Assembly: GCF_037137075.1 (NCBI RefSeq)
Contig: NZ_JBBBNV010000037.1
Span: 1 to 33,610 of the forward strand
Direction: 5' to 3'
DNA: 33,610 bases
Origin: JBBBNV01 sp037137075
Lineage (GTDB): Bacteria > Bacillota > Bacilli > Paenibacillales > NBRC-103111
The notes under the pieces were generated by a model, which was given only the letters and a program-made list of their open reading frames with translations, had not been told where the DNA came from and ran no database searches. Positions 23,651-32,825 of this stretch are shown here, piece after piece. A program made the position numbers and the translations under genes. How positions within the stretch are numbered: position 1 is the stretch's first letter; the number at the start of each line of letters is the position of its first letter.

Positions 23651-26600
23651 ACCAATTAACCCGTTTTTCTTTGAAAAACGCTGCGGCAATCATCATCATC
23701 AGCTGCATTTTGTTCATTTTCGGGGCCTATTCGGCCACGACACTGAAGCAAGAAGCCATGCCGGATATTTCCTTGCCGATGGTGTTTGTCAGTACGGTTT
23801 ACCCCGCACCGCCCAAAGATGTGCTTGAGGATGTAACGAAGAAGCTGGAGAAGCGGATCGTCGGGATTGAGGGCTTGAAGAAAATCAATTCCACCTCGAG
23901 CGATAACTTCTCCTTGATCACCGTCGAGCTTGTGAATGGAGCCGATACGGATAAGGCCAAGACGGACATTGCTGATGCCATTGCCGACGTGGAGCTTCCG
24001 TCGGGTGCATCTGCCCCTAAGGTATCCAAATTCGGATTCGGCAGCTTTCCGATTTATTTTACCGCTATGCATGGAACCGGAGATACGAATCAGGATGAAA
24101 TCAACCGGCTTTATGAGCAAGTGGTGGAGCCCACTCTGAGCGCGATGGACGGGATTGACCACGTGGATGGGGTCGGCCAGCAGGAGGCGACCTTGAAGCT
24201 GAAGCTGGATATGAATGCCCTCACTACGTATGGGCTGACGCCGAGTGACGTGACGCAGAGCATTCAGGCGGCGCTTGCGACCAATCCGGCAGGAACCGTT
24301 AAATTTAACGGAACGTCGCAGTCCGTCCGGGTCGAGAGCGATCTGAATACGATTTACGGCTTGGAAAATATGAAAATCTCGGCCTCAAACGGCCAAACGC
24401 TGCTGCTGAAGCAGCTGGCTAAGGTGGAGGCGCTGAGTGACGCCAAATATATTACCCGGTTAAACGATCAGCCGGCGATTGGCTTGACCGTCTATAAAGG
24501 CAAGGATGCCAATACGGTGGAATTCGCGGCCCGTCTCGACAAGATGATCGCAGACTGGGAGAAGGAATATCCGAACATTAAGTTTACGAACGTGTACAAC
24601 TCGGCGACTGAAGTGAAGAAGTCGGTCAACGGGATGATGAAGGAGGGCAGCATCGGGGCTATTATGGCGGCGATCATGATTTTGCTGTTCCTGCGGAACG
24701 TGCGCATGACGATCATCGTTCTCGTCTCCATTCCTCTATCCGTTCTGACTACACTGTCTATCATGGCGGTTTTTGACCTATCACTCAATATTATGACGCT
24801 CGGCGGCTTGACCATCGCTATCGGCCGGGTTGTCGATGACAGTATCGTCGTTATCGAGAATATTTATACCGAGCTTCAGAAGGCTCACGAGCGCAACGAA
24901 TCGGTAATTCGAATCGCTACCGCCAAGGTAGCGATGGCGATTACGTCCTCGACACTGACTACAGCAGGCGTATTCCTGCCGATTGCTTTTGTCGGCGGGG
25001 TGCTGGGGGATATTTTCCGCCCATTCGCGATTACGATTGTCGTCGCCTTGATGATGTCGCTGCTTGTGGCGTTGACCGTTATTCCGATGCTTGCAAAACT
25101 GCTGGTGCTGAATAACCGCAACATCAAGCATCACGATGAGAATGTATACGGCAAAGGGACTTTGGCTTATAAAAAGGTGCTGGAGGTTTCCCTCCGCAAC
25201 CCGATCAAGGTGCTGCTGGCTTCCATTCTGCTGCTTGTCGTTTCTGTCGCAGGCACTGTTCCGTTCCTGGCTTCGTCCTTTATGCCGGAGAGCAGTACGG
25301 AGAAGCAAATGCAGTTTACGGTAAAGCTGCCGCGAGAAACTTCTTTTGAAACAATGGATTTGAAGATTAGGGAAATCGAGGCGATGCTGGGCACCGCCAA
25401 GGATGCTTCGGGGCAAAAGGTCTTTGATTATTATGAATCGATGGTGGGCTACGACCAAAATAGCAGCAGCGACGAACGGATCGACTACTATGCTTCGATT
25501 ATGGCTGCCGTAAAGCCGGAGCAGGATGCCAAGAAGGTTGCTGCCGAGATGACTGAGGCTATGCGGGGCATGGTTCCGCAGGGCTCCGAGGTGGAGGGCT
25601 CGCTGATGTCCTCCGCATCAACAGGCACAGGCGCTGATTTCGCGTACTTGCTTATCGGAGAAGATATCAATCAGCTGGAAACCAGCCTGCAGATGGTGAA
25701 GCAAAAGCTGGCCGAAATCCCGGAAATTCAAGAAATCAAAGACAATCTGAGCGAGAAGAAGCTGCAGGTAACGGTTAGTGTGGATCAGAATAAAGCCCGG
25801 CTTTACGGCTTGTCCTCGGCCCAAATTACCCAAACTGTCGCTCAGTGGCTGTCTGAGAATGAAATTGGCGAAATCAAATTCGACAACATCAGCTATGTAA
25901 CAAAAATTATGGTGGATGAGAAATTCAAGAACTCGCTGCAGGCGGTCGGAGCAATTCGCCTCGCCACACCGACCGGCGTGACGATTGCGCTCAACGAGGT
26001 TGCCAAGGTGCACCAGATAGACGCGCCGGCGTCCGTTACCCGCGAGATGCAGCAGCAATATGTCAAGGTTACAGCCAAGATCGACAGCAAAGACAAGGGC
26101 GGCGTGAGCGCCAAAGCAACCGCCGCACTGGCGGAGCTTAGCCTGCCGGACGGTATCCGTACCCAGGTCCAAGGGGTCAGCGATGACATGGCGGAAAGCT
26201 TCGGACAGCTCGTGCTTGCCATGATCGCGGCGATTATGATTGTTTATCTGATCATGGTCATTGCGTTCGGCAATGCCAGCGCCCCGTTCGTTATTATGTT
26301 CTCTCTGCCATTTGCGGCGATCGGCGGCTTTATCGGACTGTTTGTTACCAATGAGTCGATTAACATTACTTCTCTGATTGGCTTCCTGATGCTTATCGGG
26401 ATTGTCGTCGCCAACGCCATCGTACTGATTGACAAGGTTATTCAGCTCCGCGAGGAAGGGATGGGCATCCGGGAAGCGCTTCTGGAGGGCGGTTTGTCCC
26501 GTCTGCGTCCGATTATTATGACCGCTGGCGCAACGATTGTTTCACAGCTTCCGCTGGCTCTGGGCCTTTCGGAAGGAACACTCATTTCCAAGGGACTGGC

Positions 26601-26760
26601 CGTTGTTGTTATCGGCGGTCTGACATCATCCACGCTGCTGACACTCGTTGTTGTGCCGGTGATGTATGAGATTGTCGAAGGAATGAAGGCGCGCCTCTCC
26701 CGCATGTTTAATAAGAAGAATGCATTAGCAGAGCCAAACCCAACGTCAATCGTTCATTAA
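23647..26760 (+). CDS. RND-family (AcrB/SwrC-like) efflux pump
   Basis: 1037 residues, full length for HAE-type RND transporters. Transmembrane helix 1 at about 12-32, the first large extracytoplasmic loop, helices 2-6 with the helix-4 proton-relay pair Asp397-Asp398 (GRVVDDSIVVIENI), the second large loop, and helices 8-12. In helix 10 the AcrB Lys940 position is replaced (IVVANAIVLID, about residue 922), as in other Gram-positive members. Bacillus SwrC/YerP is the described relative, acting in surfactin and drug resistance. With no outer membrane, export ends in the wall space. Coupled upstream to the regulator, followed after 60 nt by its fusion subunit. Confidence 0.96.
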   Translation: MNQLTRFSLKNAAAIIIISCILFIFGAYSATTLKQEAMPDISLPMVFVSTVYPAPPKDVLEDVTKKLEKRIVGIEGLKKINSTSSDNFSLITVELVNGADTDKAKTDIADAIADVELPSGASAPKVSKFGFGSFPIYFTAMHGTGDTNQDEINRLYEQVVEPTLSAMDGIDHVDGVGQQEATLKLKLDMNALTTYGLTPSDVTQSIQAALATNPAGTVKFNGTSQSVRVESDLNTIYGLENMKISASNGQTLLLKQLAKVEALSDAKYITRLNDQPAIGLTVYKGKDANTVEFAARLDKMIADWEKEYPNIKFTNVYNSATEVKKSVNGMMKEGSIGAIMAAIMILLFLRNVRMTIIVLVSIPLSVLTTLSIMAVFDLSLNIMTLGGLTIAIGRVVDDSIVVIENIYTELQKAHERNESVIRIATAKVAMAITSSTLTTAGVFLPIAFVGGVLGDIFRPFAITIVVALMMSLLVALTVIPMLAKLLVLNNRNIKHHDENVYGKGTLAYKKVLEVSLRNPIKVLLASILLLVVSVAGTVPFLASSFMPESSTEKQMQFTVKLPRETSFETMDLKIREIEAMLGTAKDASGQKVFDYYESMVGYDQNSSSDERIDYYASIMAAVKPEQDAKKVAAEMTEAMRGMVPQGSEVEGSLMSSASTGTGADFAYLLIGEDINQLETSLQMVKQKLAEIPEIQEIKDNLSEKKLQVTVSVDQNKARLYGLSSAQITQTVAQWLSENEIGEIKFDNISYVTKIMVDEKFKNSLQAVGAIRLATPTGVTIALNEVAKVHQIDAPASVTREMQQQYVKVTAKIDSKDKGGVSAKATAALAELSLPDGIRTQVQGVSDDMAESFGQLVLAMIAAIMIVYLIMVIAFGNASAPFVIMFSLPFAAIGGFIGLFVTNESINITSLIGFLMLIGIVVANAIVLIDKVIQLREEGMGIREALLEGGLSRLRPIIMTAGATIVSQLPLALGLSEGTLISKGLAVVVIGGLTSSTLLTLVVVPVMYEIVEGMKARLSRMFNKKNALAEPNPTSIVH

Positions 26761-26820
26761 GCGATAAAGCGAGCAGGATATGGAGATAGAAAAGGGAACA
26801 GGGAAAAGGAGAAACGTCCA

Positions 26821-28077
26821 ATGAAGCTGATATTGAAACAGTCCGTTCAAAAAAGCGTGAAGCTCACCGGCGCGCTCGTATTGACCGCAGCCTTAATTGC
26901 AGGCTGCTCGTCCGGGACGCCAGAAGAGACCGCGCCGTCGGCAGCAGCTGAAAGCCAGATAAAGACGGTAAGTGTAGCAAAGGTAGAGAAGAAGACGATT
27001 AGCGAGCCCTTGGAGCAGGTGGCTGACATCGAATCGTCCATTCAAATTGATGTCATCACCAAAGCGGGCGGTGATATTCAGGAAATATTGAAGAAGCGCG
27101 GCGATTTTGTACAGAAGGGCGAGACTATTTTCCGGATTGACCCGACGGATGTGCTGCTGCAAAAGGAAAGCTCGCAAATTACGGCAAGCGGAACACAGCA
27201 GCAGCTTGCGAAGGCGCGCAAGGATGTAGAGGACAGCAAGATCGCCCTGAAAAACGGCATCGAGAAGCAGGAGCTGGCCCTGAAGGATTTGGAAAAAAAT
27301 TATAGCAAGATTCGCAACGACTATGATTCCGGTCTTGTAGAAAAAATTCAGGTAGAACAAATGGAAACCCAGCTCAGGACGCTGCAGCTCGATCTGGAGA
27401 ACAGCCGAAACCAGTTGAAGACGCTGGAAACAACGAATTCCAATGCACAGCTGGAACAGAGCTTGCAGTCCGCTAATCTGGGGGTGCGCCAGGCAGAACG
27501 GACACTGGAAAATATGGAGGTTAAAGCGACCGTCAGCGGTGTTATTACCGACCTGCCGATTGAAACAGGGATGACCGTTAACGCCGGCTTCCAGGCGGCC
27601 AAAATTCAGCAGCTTGATCCGATTAAGCTGAAGGCAGAGCTGACTGAGGATGCCGCGGCGCTGATCCGCGGCAAGCAGGAATTGACCTTCTATGTTCCCG
27701 GTTCGGTAGAGCGCACGAAGGCCAAGGTCAACTATTTGGCCGATGTCATGAGCGCCAATACGAAATCGTATTCACTGGAGCTGGAGGTTGCAAATCCTGA
27801 CAAGAAGCTGAAGCCTGGAATGAAAGCCCAAATTTTGCTTGCCGATGAGCAGGATCAAATCGTGGTGACCGTTCCGACCTTGAGCGTCGTCCGCGAAGGC
27901 AATGCGACGTTTGTGTTCGTGCTTGCCGGAGATCAAGTGGAACGCCGGAAGGTGGAGCTTGGCCGTTTGAATAATGCGGACCAGGAGGTTATTTCGGGTC
28001 TTAAGGAAGGCGAGCAGCTGGTCATTTCCGGTCAGCATCAATTAAGAGACAAAGATAAAGTACAGGTTAAACAGTAA
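26821..28077 (+). CDS. RND periplasmic-adaptor (membrane fusion) lipoprotein
   Basis: 418 residues. Lipoprotein signal with lipobox LIAGC (Cys at about residue 29), then an Ala/Glu/Ser linker. The first half of the lipoyl domain (IQIDVITKAGGDIQEI, KRGDFVQKGETIFRID) is followed by a long alpha-hairpin coiled coil (about 115-230). Then come the second lipoyl half (EVKATVSGVITDLPIETGMT), a beta-barrel and the membrane-proximal domain. In Gram-negatives the hairpin contacts TolC; here it must face the cell wall or the next gene's product. AAAGGAG precedes the ATG by 9 nt. Confidence 0.95.
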   Translation: MKLILKQSVQKSVKLTGALVLTAALIAGCSSGTPEETAPSAAAESQIKTVSVAKVEKKTISEPLEQVADIESSIQIDVITKAGGDIQEILKKRGDFVQKGETIFRIDPTDVLLQKESSQITASGTQQQLAKARKDVEDSKIALKNGIEKQELALKDLEKNYSKIRNDYDSGLVEKIQVEQMETQLRTLQLDLENSRNQLKTLETTNSNAQLEQSLQSANLGVRQAERTLENMEVKATVSGVITDLPIETGMTVNAGFQAAKIQQLDPIKLKAELTEDAAALIRGKQELTFYVPGSVERTKAKVNYLADVMSANTKSYSLELEVANPDKKLKPGMKAQILLADEQDQIVVTVPTLSVVREGNATFVFVLAGDQVERRKVELGRLNNADQEVISGLKEGEQLVISGQHQLRDKDKVQVKQ

Positions 28078-28102
28078 ACTTTCTGGGGAGGAAGGAACTC
28101 GC

Positions 28103-29818
28103 ATGCGCAGTAAATTTTACAAAACGATTGTTTCTCTCACGCTTTCCGCTTCCCTGCTCTCTGTCGGCGCCTATTCGGCGCTGGCAGAGGAGGCAGGCAG
28201 TGCGGTCAGCATTCAGGCTGAGCAGGTGTACAGCTTGACCGAGGTGCTGGACGTTCAAGTTAAAAGTGTCATTAATGAGCCGGTACTCAAGGGAACCCGT
28301 ATCGGCGTGGTTGTCAATCTTAAAAACAACAGCGATTCGGTAACCCGTGTACCCGATTATGAGCTGCGTGTCAAAACGGCAGACGGCGTAGTCTATACGC
28401 TGCAGCCCAGCACGTCCAACCTGAAGGCGATTCAGCCTCATACCGAAAGCGAGCTGAGCTACCTGTCGGTCATTGACCGCAAGGGCAATGTGGTCTTGGC
28501 CGAGCTGAATTGGACCGATGTGGACATGTACATATATCCGAAAAAAGAAACGGTTGTGCTGAATGCTCCGATTACTTTGCAGCCGTGGCAGGGCAGAGAT
28601 ACACAAATCACCGATCCGAAGGCGCTTCTCAAATGGTCGGACAGCTTTACGCTTCCATATTTCGAATCGCCGATTACATACACGCCAACTGATATTCATA
28701 AGGAATCCACAGACACCGGCACGGTATATGTCGTACAATTGCTGGCCTACAATCCGGGCGATCAGCGGGAAATCGTTCCGACCTTCCTGATTGACGGGAA
28801 AACAGCGGAGAAGGTCTATGCGGGCAGCCGGGTGGAAGCGGACAGTCTTGTCCTGGAGAGCAAGGAGCAAAAGTATATTCATTATGCCATCCCGGCGGAT
28901 CAGGATGCAGTGTTATCCAGTCTGAATGTATTGACCACAGAATATTTCGGATCTTCCAGTGGCGCCGCAGGCCAATATGCGATTGGACGCTATAACATTC
29001 TTATTCCTAGCGGAGAAGATCGCGCCGTTACAGGCGTATATGCGCTTGGCGATGCAATGCAATTCGATTCCCGCAGCCAGCTGATTCATCCGAATCTGAA
29101 GGTGTCGATGGTTGAGTTCAACATTAGCGACAACGAAGAGGAAGGTAACAAGAACATTACCGCCAAGTTCGCGATTCAAAATAACAGCGATCGTCCCCTG
29201 GATGTCCCGGTTTTCCAGACTTCGCTGCTGAGCTCCGACGGCTATGATTACAGCGGGAAGCGCCAAGCTTCGACACCAAGCAGAGTGCTGCCGAAGTCGT
29301 CGGTCATTGTGAACTATGCGTTTACAATGCCGGTCTCCGAAACAGGCGAGAACTTGCAGCTTAAAATTCAGGACGCTGTTTCCGCAGCGCCTTATAAATC
29401 AACGATTGCGGCTTACGGCGTGAAGCTCCAAGAGTCGACGGGGCCATGGGATTCGTTCAATATGTATCCGTTTGTTGTGAAATTTTCCTCGTGGGATATT
29501 TCGTTCCTGTATAATTCGGGAACGCAGCAGTTCTCCTATAAAGGGAAGTTTTTCCTGGATGTAGAACGCAAGGTTCAAACGGAGCTGGATGCCAATTTCC
29601 CTAAGCTGCAGTTTGAATTGTATGATGCGGCGGGCCGGCTGGTCGGCACAGCGTCCAAGCCTATGATTGGTCAGGACCGCCTTCTAACGGGCGAGAACAA
29701 TCTGACCTTTACCGGCACTTCGGAGCAATTTACATCGCCTTTGACCTTAAAGGTGTATGAAACCTTCACAACGGCCAGCGGAGAATCCAAGCGGCTTGTC
29801 GCTGAACTCGAAGATTAA
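28103..29818 (+). CDS. Secreted multi-domain beta-rich protein of the efflux operon
   Basis: 571 residues with a clear signal peptide (KFYKTIVSLTLSASLLSVGA, cleavage probably after ALA near residue 28). I do not recognise the family. The mature part reads as about four beta-sandwich-like modules: roughly 45-150 (VVVNLKNNSDSVTRVPDYEL, like DUF4352/Ig-like telokin domains), 185-310, 325-445 (KFAIQNNSDRPLDVPVF) and 450-571. Strands alternate with no cysteines seen. It starts 25 nt after the adaptor lipoprotein gene, with GGGAGGAAGG upstream, and is the last gene before a strong terminator. A wall-side partner or substrate-handling role for the pump is inference only. Confidence 0.85.
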   Translation: MRSKFYKTIVSLTLSASLLSVGAYSALAEEAGSAVSIQAEQVYSLTEVLDVQVKSVINEPVLKGTRIGVVVNLKNNSDSVTRVPDYELRVKTADGVVYTLQPSTSNLKAIQPHTESELSYLSVIDRKGNVVLAELNWTDVDMYIYPKKETVVLNAPITLQPWQGRDTQITDPKALLKWSDSFTLPYFESPITYTPTDIHKESTDTGTVYVVQLLAYNPGDQREIVPTFLIDGKTAEKVYAGSRVEADSLVLESKEQKYIHYAIPADQDAVLSSLNVLTTEYFGSSSGAAGQYAIGRYNILIPSGEDRAVTGVYALGDAMQFDSRSQLIHPNLKVSMVEFNISDNEEEGNKNITAKFAIQNNSDRPLDVPVFQTSLLSSDGYDYSGKRQASTPSRVLPKSSVIVNYAFTMPVSETGENLQLKIQDAVSAAPYKSTIAAYGVKLQESTGPWDSFNMYPFVVKFSSWDISFLYNSGTQQFSYKGKFFLDVERKVQTELDANFPKLQFELYDAAGRLVGTASKPMIGQDRLLTGENNLTFTGTSEQFTSPLTLKVYETFTTASGESKRLVAELED

Positions 29819-29862
29819 TTTTGATATAAAACGAAGATTAGATATAAAACGATGCGTTGAAG

Positions 29863-29893
29863 AAAACCAGCTCCCCGCAGGGGAGCTGGTTTT
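29863..29893 (+). terminator. Strong terminator of the efflux operon
   Basis: A perfect 14-bp stem AAAACCAGCTCCCC (29863-29876) / GGGGAGCTGGTTTT (29880-29893) with loop GCA. Two direct copies of GATATAAAACGA (29823, 29841) precede it. Symmetric A/T flanks would let it stop the minus-strand GNAT transcript too. Confidence 0.95.
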
Positions 29894-30041
29894 CTTATGT
29901 GGACGCCTGGCATGAGCGTCCATATTTCAATTCATGAGCCCGGGATACATCCGGCTATAGGTGTGCTGCACGTTTTTTAGAATACTATCGTTCGGGAGGG
30001 AATGACTGAGTTTCGAACCGTATGGTGCTTTCCTGCCGCGG

Positions 30042-30725
30042 TTACGGTGCTTGCGGCCGGAATGGATTGCGCCATTCCAGCAGGGCGGCATAGCCAAGTG
30101 ACTCTTCATCCTCCAAGTATCCGGCGGAGACCTTCACCGGCGTACGACCGCAGCGCAGGAGGAAGGTTACGACCGGGTCGGTCAATCTGCCCGCTATGAC
30201 CTCATCTAAATATTGCTCGGCGGTGAGGAGGCGGGCATGCTTGTGATAGCCCGGCATTCTGCCGCCGCCCAGCAGCCGGTCGAGGCCAAGCTGAATGACC
30301 AGCTCGTACATCGCCTGCATCAGCTGCTTGCCGAGTCCAAACTGGCGGAAAGCGGGACGGATGCTAATATCGACGATATACAGCGTATTGCCATCCGGCC
30401 GATGATTACGAATATAGCCGTTGTCGGTTATTTCCTCCCAGGTGTGATCCGGATCGCCGGGAAAATAATGGACCCGCAGCCCGGTCATAGAGCCGGCCAG
30501 CTGCCCGCCAAGCTCGACGCAAACCGCCCCTTCCGGGAAGCGGGTAACATGCTCGGTCAGCTGCTCCCGGTTCCACCACAGCTCTGAAGGGAAGGGCGGC
30601 GGGAAGCACTCGCTCTGAATTTGAATCAGCTCGTCGAAATCCTGCGCCGTATAGTTGCGGATGACCGCCGGGGCCGACAAGCCGTCCCGGGCGAATACAA
30701 CGAGTTCCTTTCGGTACGCAGACAT
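30042..30725 (-). CDS. GNAT acetyltransferase resembling the YhcX N-terminal half
   Basis: 227 residues from ATG 30725, with AAGGAGC 8 nt upstream. The domain begins IRNYTAQDFDELIQIQSECF, followed by PPPFPSELWWN, and contains the acetyl-CoA motif VDISIRPAFRQFGLGKQLMQ. This layout resembles the N-terminal acetyltransferase half of Bacillus YhcX, in which a GNAT is fused to a nitrilase-type domain. Here the nitrilase gene lies directly upstream on the same strand with a 68-bp gap, so the two appear to be a split pair. Substrate unknown. Upstream in-frame codons lack a ribosome site. Confidence 0.85.
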   Translation of the reverse strand: MSAYRKELVVFARDGLSAPAVIRNYTAQDFDELIQIQSECFPPPFPSELWWNREQLTEHVTRFPEGAVCVELGGQLAGSMTGLRVHYFPGDPDHTWEEITDNGYIRNHRPDGNTLYIVDISIRPAFRQFGLGKQLMQAMYELVIQLGLDRLLGGGRMPGYHKHARLLTAEQYLDEVIAGRLTDPVVTFLLRCGRTPVKVSAGYLEDEESLGYAALLEWRNPFRPQAP

Positions 30726-30793
30726 AGGGTACAGCTCCTTTTTTTTTTCGGTGAAGGCAGCGGATGGATGGAGATTATTCAAATCACAGCCTG

Positions 30794-31651
30794 TTAGCTC
30801 CAGTCGGTATACAAATCCGTGCGGCGGTCGCGCCATGTTGTGACAGAGCCCCGGGAACGGACTTCCTCAAGCAGCTGCAGGTCCAGATCAGCCGTAACGA
30901 TCATATCCTGGTTCAGTTCTCCTTGTACGGCAATGCCGTGCGGCGGGAACGGGATGTCGTTCGGCGTCAGCACGGCCGCCTGGCCGAAGTTGGCGCGCAT
31001 AAAATCGACGGTAGGCAGGCTGCCCACGGTACCGGTCGTGACGACGTAAAGCTGGTTCTCAATAGTACGGGCATGGCAGGTATAACGAACGCGGTGGAAG
31101 CCGTGGCGATCATCGGTGCAGGAAGGGCAAAAAATAACATCCGCGCCGCGGGCTCGCGCCATCCGCACGATTTCAGGAAATTCAATATCATAGCAGGTCA
31201 GCATGGCGATGACGGCTTTCCCTGTATCAAAAACCTGCAGTACGTCGCCCGCACCCATGTTCCATTCCTTCACCTCGGTAGGGGTGATGTGGATTTTAGG
31301 CTGACGCCCAATACGCCCGTCCGGGAAAAACAAATGCGCGGTGTTCAGCAGCTTGTCCCCTTCACGAATGACGTGAGTGCCGCCGATCAGGTGCATCTTG
31401 TACTGGCGGGCCAGACCGCTGAACAAGGCTTCATATGCCCCGGTAAAATCCGGCAGCCGGTCGATTGGCAGCGCTTTGCCCTGCTCGTCCCCGATGGACA
31501 GCAATGGAGTGGTCAAGAATTCAGGAAACAGCACGTATTCTGTTCCGAACTCCTCGGCGGTCCTGACGTGATGCTCTACCTGCGCGGCAAATTCCTCAAA
31601 GCTCCGAATCGTACGAAGCTCGTATTGAACAGCGGATACACGAATCTTCAT
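30794..31651 (-). CDS. Carbon-nitrogen hydrolase (nitrilase superfamily)
   Basis: 285 residues from ATG 31651; AAGGGAGA lies 12 nt upstream, and GTG 31663 is a less likely start because the site abuts it. The catalytic triad is visible: Glu in YVLFPEFLTTP, Lys in RQPKIHITPTEVKEW, Cys in MLTCYDIEFPE. The family hydrolyses amides or nitriles; the ITPTEVxxW and DIEFPEIVRMAR stretches are like the YhcX C-terminal domain. Probably co-transcribed with the GNAT gene that follows. The natural substrate is not known. Confidence 0.93.
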   Translation of the reverse strand: MKIRVSAVQYELRTIRSFEEFAAQVEHHVRTAEEFGTEYVLFPEFLTTPLLSIGDEQGKALPIDRLPDFTGAYEALFSGLARQYKMHLIGGTHVIREGDKLLNTAHLFFPDGRIGRQPKIHITPTEVKEWNMGAGDVLQVFDTGKAVIAMLTCYDIEFPEIVRMARARGADVIFCPSCTDDRHGFHRVRYTCHARTIENQLYVVTTGTVGSLPTVDFMRANFGQAAVLTPNDIPFPPHGIAVQGELNQDMIVTADLDLQLLEEVRSRGSVTTWRDRRTDLYTDWS

Positions 31652-31682
31652 ATTGTGAAGCACTCTCCCTTATGAATGATAA

Positions 31683-31799
31683 ATCTGCGAAATGAAAACC
31701 GCCTACTGCTGTGGAATCACTGCACTTCTTGTTCAGTCCTTCGACTTGAATGACGGCGTCTTCCGGAGTGGTATTGACTATGCAGGGAGGTGCATCCAT
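31683..31799 (-). pseudogene. Remnant of an ABC-transporter ATPase N-terminus
   Basis: The minus strand from ATG 31799 reads MDAPPCIVNTTPEDA and then VIQVEGLNKKCSDSTAVGGF. The second part closely follows the usual first strands of ABC ATPases (IQVEGLTKKYGDFTAVDGIS) but with key positions changed, and it stops resembling the family before the Walker A motif. No Walker A or later motif follows; the frame runs into the nitrilase start region. A decayed fragment is the simplest reading. Confidence 0.45.
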
Positions 31800-31946
31800 T
31801 ATGCAGGCCTCCTGTCATGGCTTGTGGCTGCTTTTATTTTATCATTTTTGCTCCGGGATAAACATCCGCTGTCCCCCTCACAGGCTACTGCTGCTGCTGA
31901 AAGATATTTGTCGATCTGATGAACTTCACTTGGTTGGTCACAGATT

Positions 31947-31962
31947 TGTGAATTTAATCACA
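31947..31962. promoter_or_regulatory. FNR/CRP-type binding site
   Basis: TGTGA-N6-TCACA, both half-sites perfect, matching the known Bacillus Fnr and E. coli CRP-type consensus. The centre (31954.5) lies about 41.5 bp before the expected start of transcription from the -10 box at 31985, the classical class II activator position. In the 31800-32196 gap I see nothing else firm. A 62-codon frame at 31800 with GGAGGTG upstream overlaps this site and looks spurious. Confidence 0.7.
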
Positions 31963-31984
31963 TCCGGTATGCCGGTCGATTGCG

Positions 31985-31990
31985 TATGAT
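31985..31990 (+). promoter_or_regulatory. -10 box of the hemerythrin-gene promoter
   Basis: TATGAT without a recognisable -35; the FNR-type site takes the -35 place. This gives a leader of about 200 nt before the first gene. Confidence 0.5.
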
Positions 31991-32196
31991 GGTATCAGAA
32001 GGTTGAACATCAAGTCCTGCAGCTTGGGCAGTGCCGGAGCAAGGTCCGGGCATGGAAAGTCAGACGAATTTTTTGGCTAGAGCATCAATCAATAACGAAC
32101 CGGTCAGTCCACCATAAAACGCCGGTACAGCGGCGGAAATTTGATTCTTGAGCAATGTCCGCATTGTACCGGGAAACAACAAGGAGGAGGATTTGT

Positions 32197-32784
32197 ATGC
32201 CGCTCACCTTAGATTCCTTTGACTCTGCAAGACAAATGGCTGTAGCTTTCCCTGAAGCAGCAAGCCTCGCCAGTCCATCGGAGGTTTGGCACGAGGCGTC
32301 CGTTTGCGCCCTGATTCATTATATTACAGATACGCACCATGCTTACCTGCATGCAGAGCTCCCGCACCTCAGCCAGTCTCTCATTCAGCTGGCGAGGGGG
32401 CAGGGCGAGCAGAACGGGCTGCTTTGCCAGCTGAATCGTACGTTTCATTTACTGAAGGATGAGCTGGAGGAGCATTTGCGGCAGGAGGAGGAGGCTGTGT
32501 TTCCGACGATCATCCGCTTTGCCAGCTGCCGCTCGCCTGCGCCTTCTCTTATCGCCATGAATATTACAGTGGTTCACGAGCTTGAGACGGATCACCGTCA
32601 TCTCATTGCGCTGCTCCGCGAGCTTCGTCAGGTGACGAAGCACTATACCCCTGAGCCGGACTCATGCCGCCAATATGTGCAAATCCTTCGAAGGCTTCAA
32701 TGCCTGGAGGCGGATTTGCTGGAGCACCTTCATTTAGAGAACGATATTCTCATTCCGCGCGTGGTACAAAAAGCGTTGAACTGA
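32197..32784 (+). CDS. RIC/ScdA-YtfE-like di-iron repair protein lacking the N-terminal Cys domain
   Basis: 195 residues from ATG 32197 (AAGGAGGAGG upstream). The hemerythrin-type four-helix bundle shows its iron ligands in order: HYITDTHHAYLHAELPHL (His41, His47/48), ELEEHLRQEEEAVFP, HELETDHRHL and LLEHLHLENDILIPR. The spacing and the THHAYLxxELP and LEADLxEHxHLEN motifs are those of RIC proteins (ScdA, YtfE, NorA), which repair iron-sulfur clusters after nitric oxide or oxidative damage. RIC proteins normally start with a 60-residue domain containing CCGG; here only about 30 residues (FPEAASLASPS) remain, without cysteines. First gene behind the FNR-type promoter. Confidence 0.82.
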   Translation: MPLTLDSFDSARQMAVAFPEAASLASPSEVWHEASVCALIHYITDTHHAYLHAELPHLSQSLIQLARGQGEQNGLLCQLNRTFHLLKDELEEHLRQEEEAVFPTIIRFASCRSPAPSLIAMNITVVHELETDHRHLIALLRELRQVTKHYTPEPDSCRQYVQILRRLQCLEADLLEHLHLENDILIPRVVQKALN

Positions 32785-32825
32785 CGATGGTATAAAATGG
32801 TATGCATTTAAAGGAGGGCTTTAAG

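Noticed and set aside
29927..30109. Minus-strand 60-codon frame ending NVQHTYSRMYPGLMN
   Set aside because: Possibly a gene remnant, but no family recognised and it overlaps the 3' end of the GNAT gene; not enough to call.
31750..31989. Short frame with GGAGGTG before ATG 31800 (62 codons)
   Set aside because: Overlaps the FNR-type site and -10 box, and the composition (Leu/His/Cys-rich) is not convincing.
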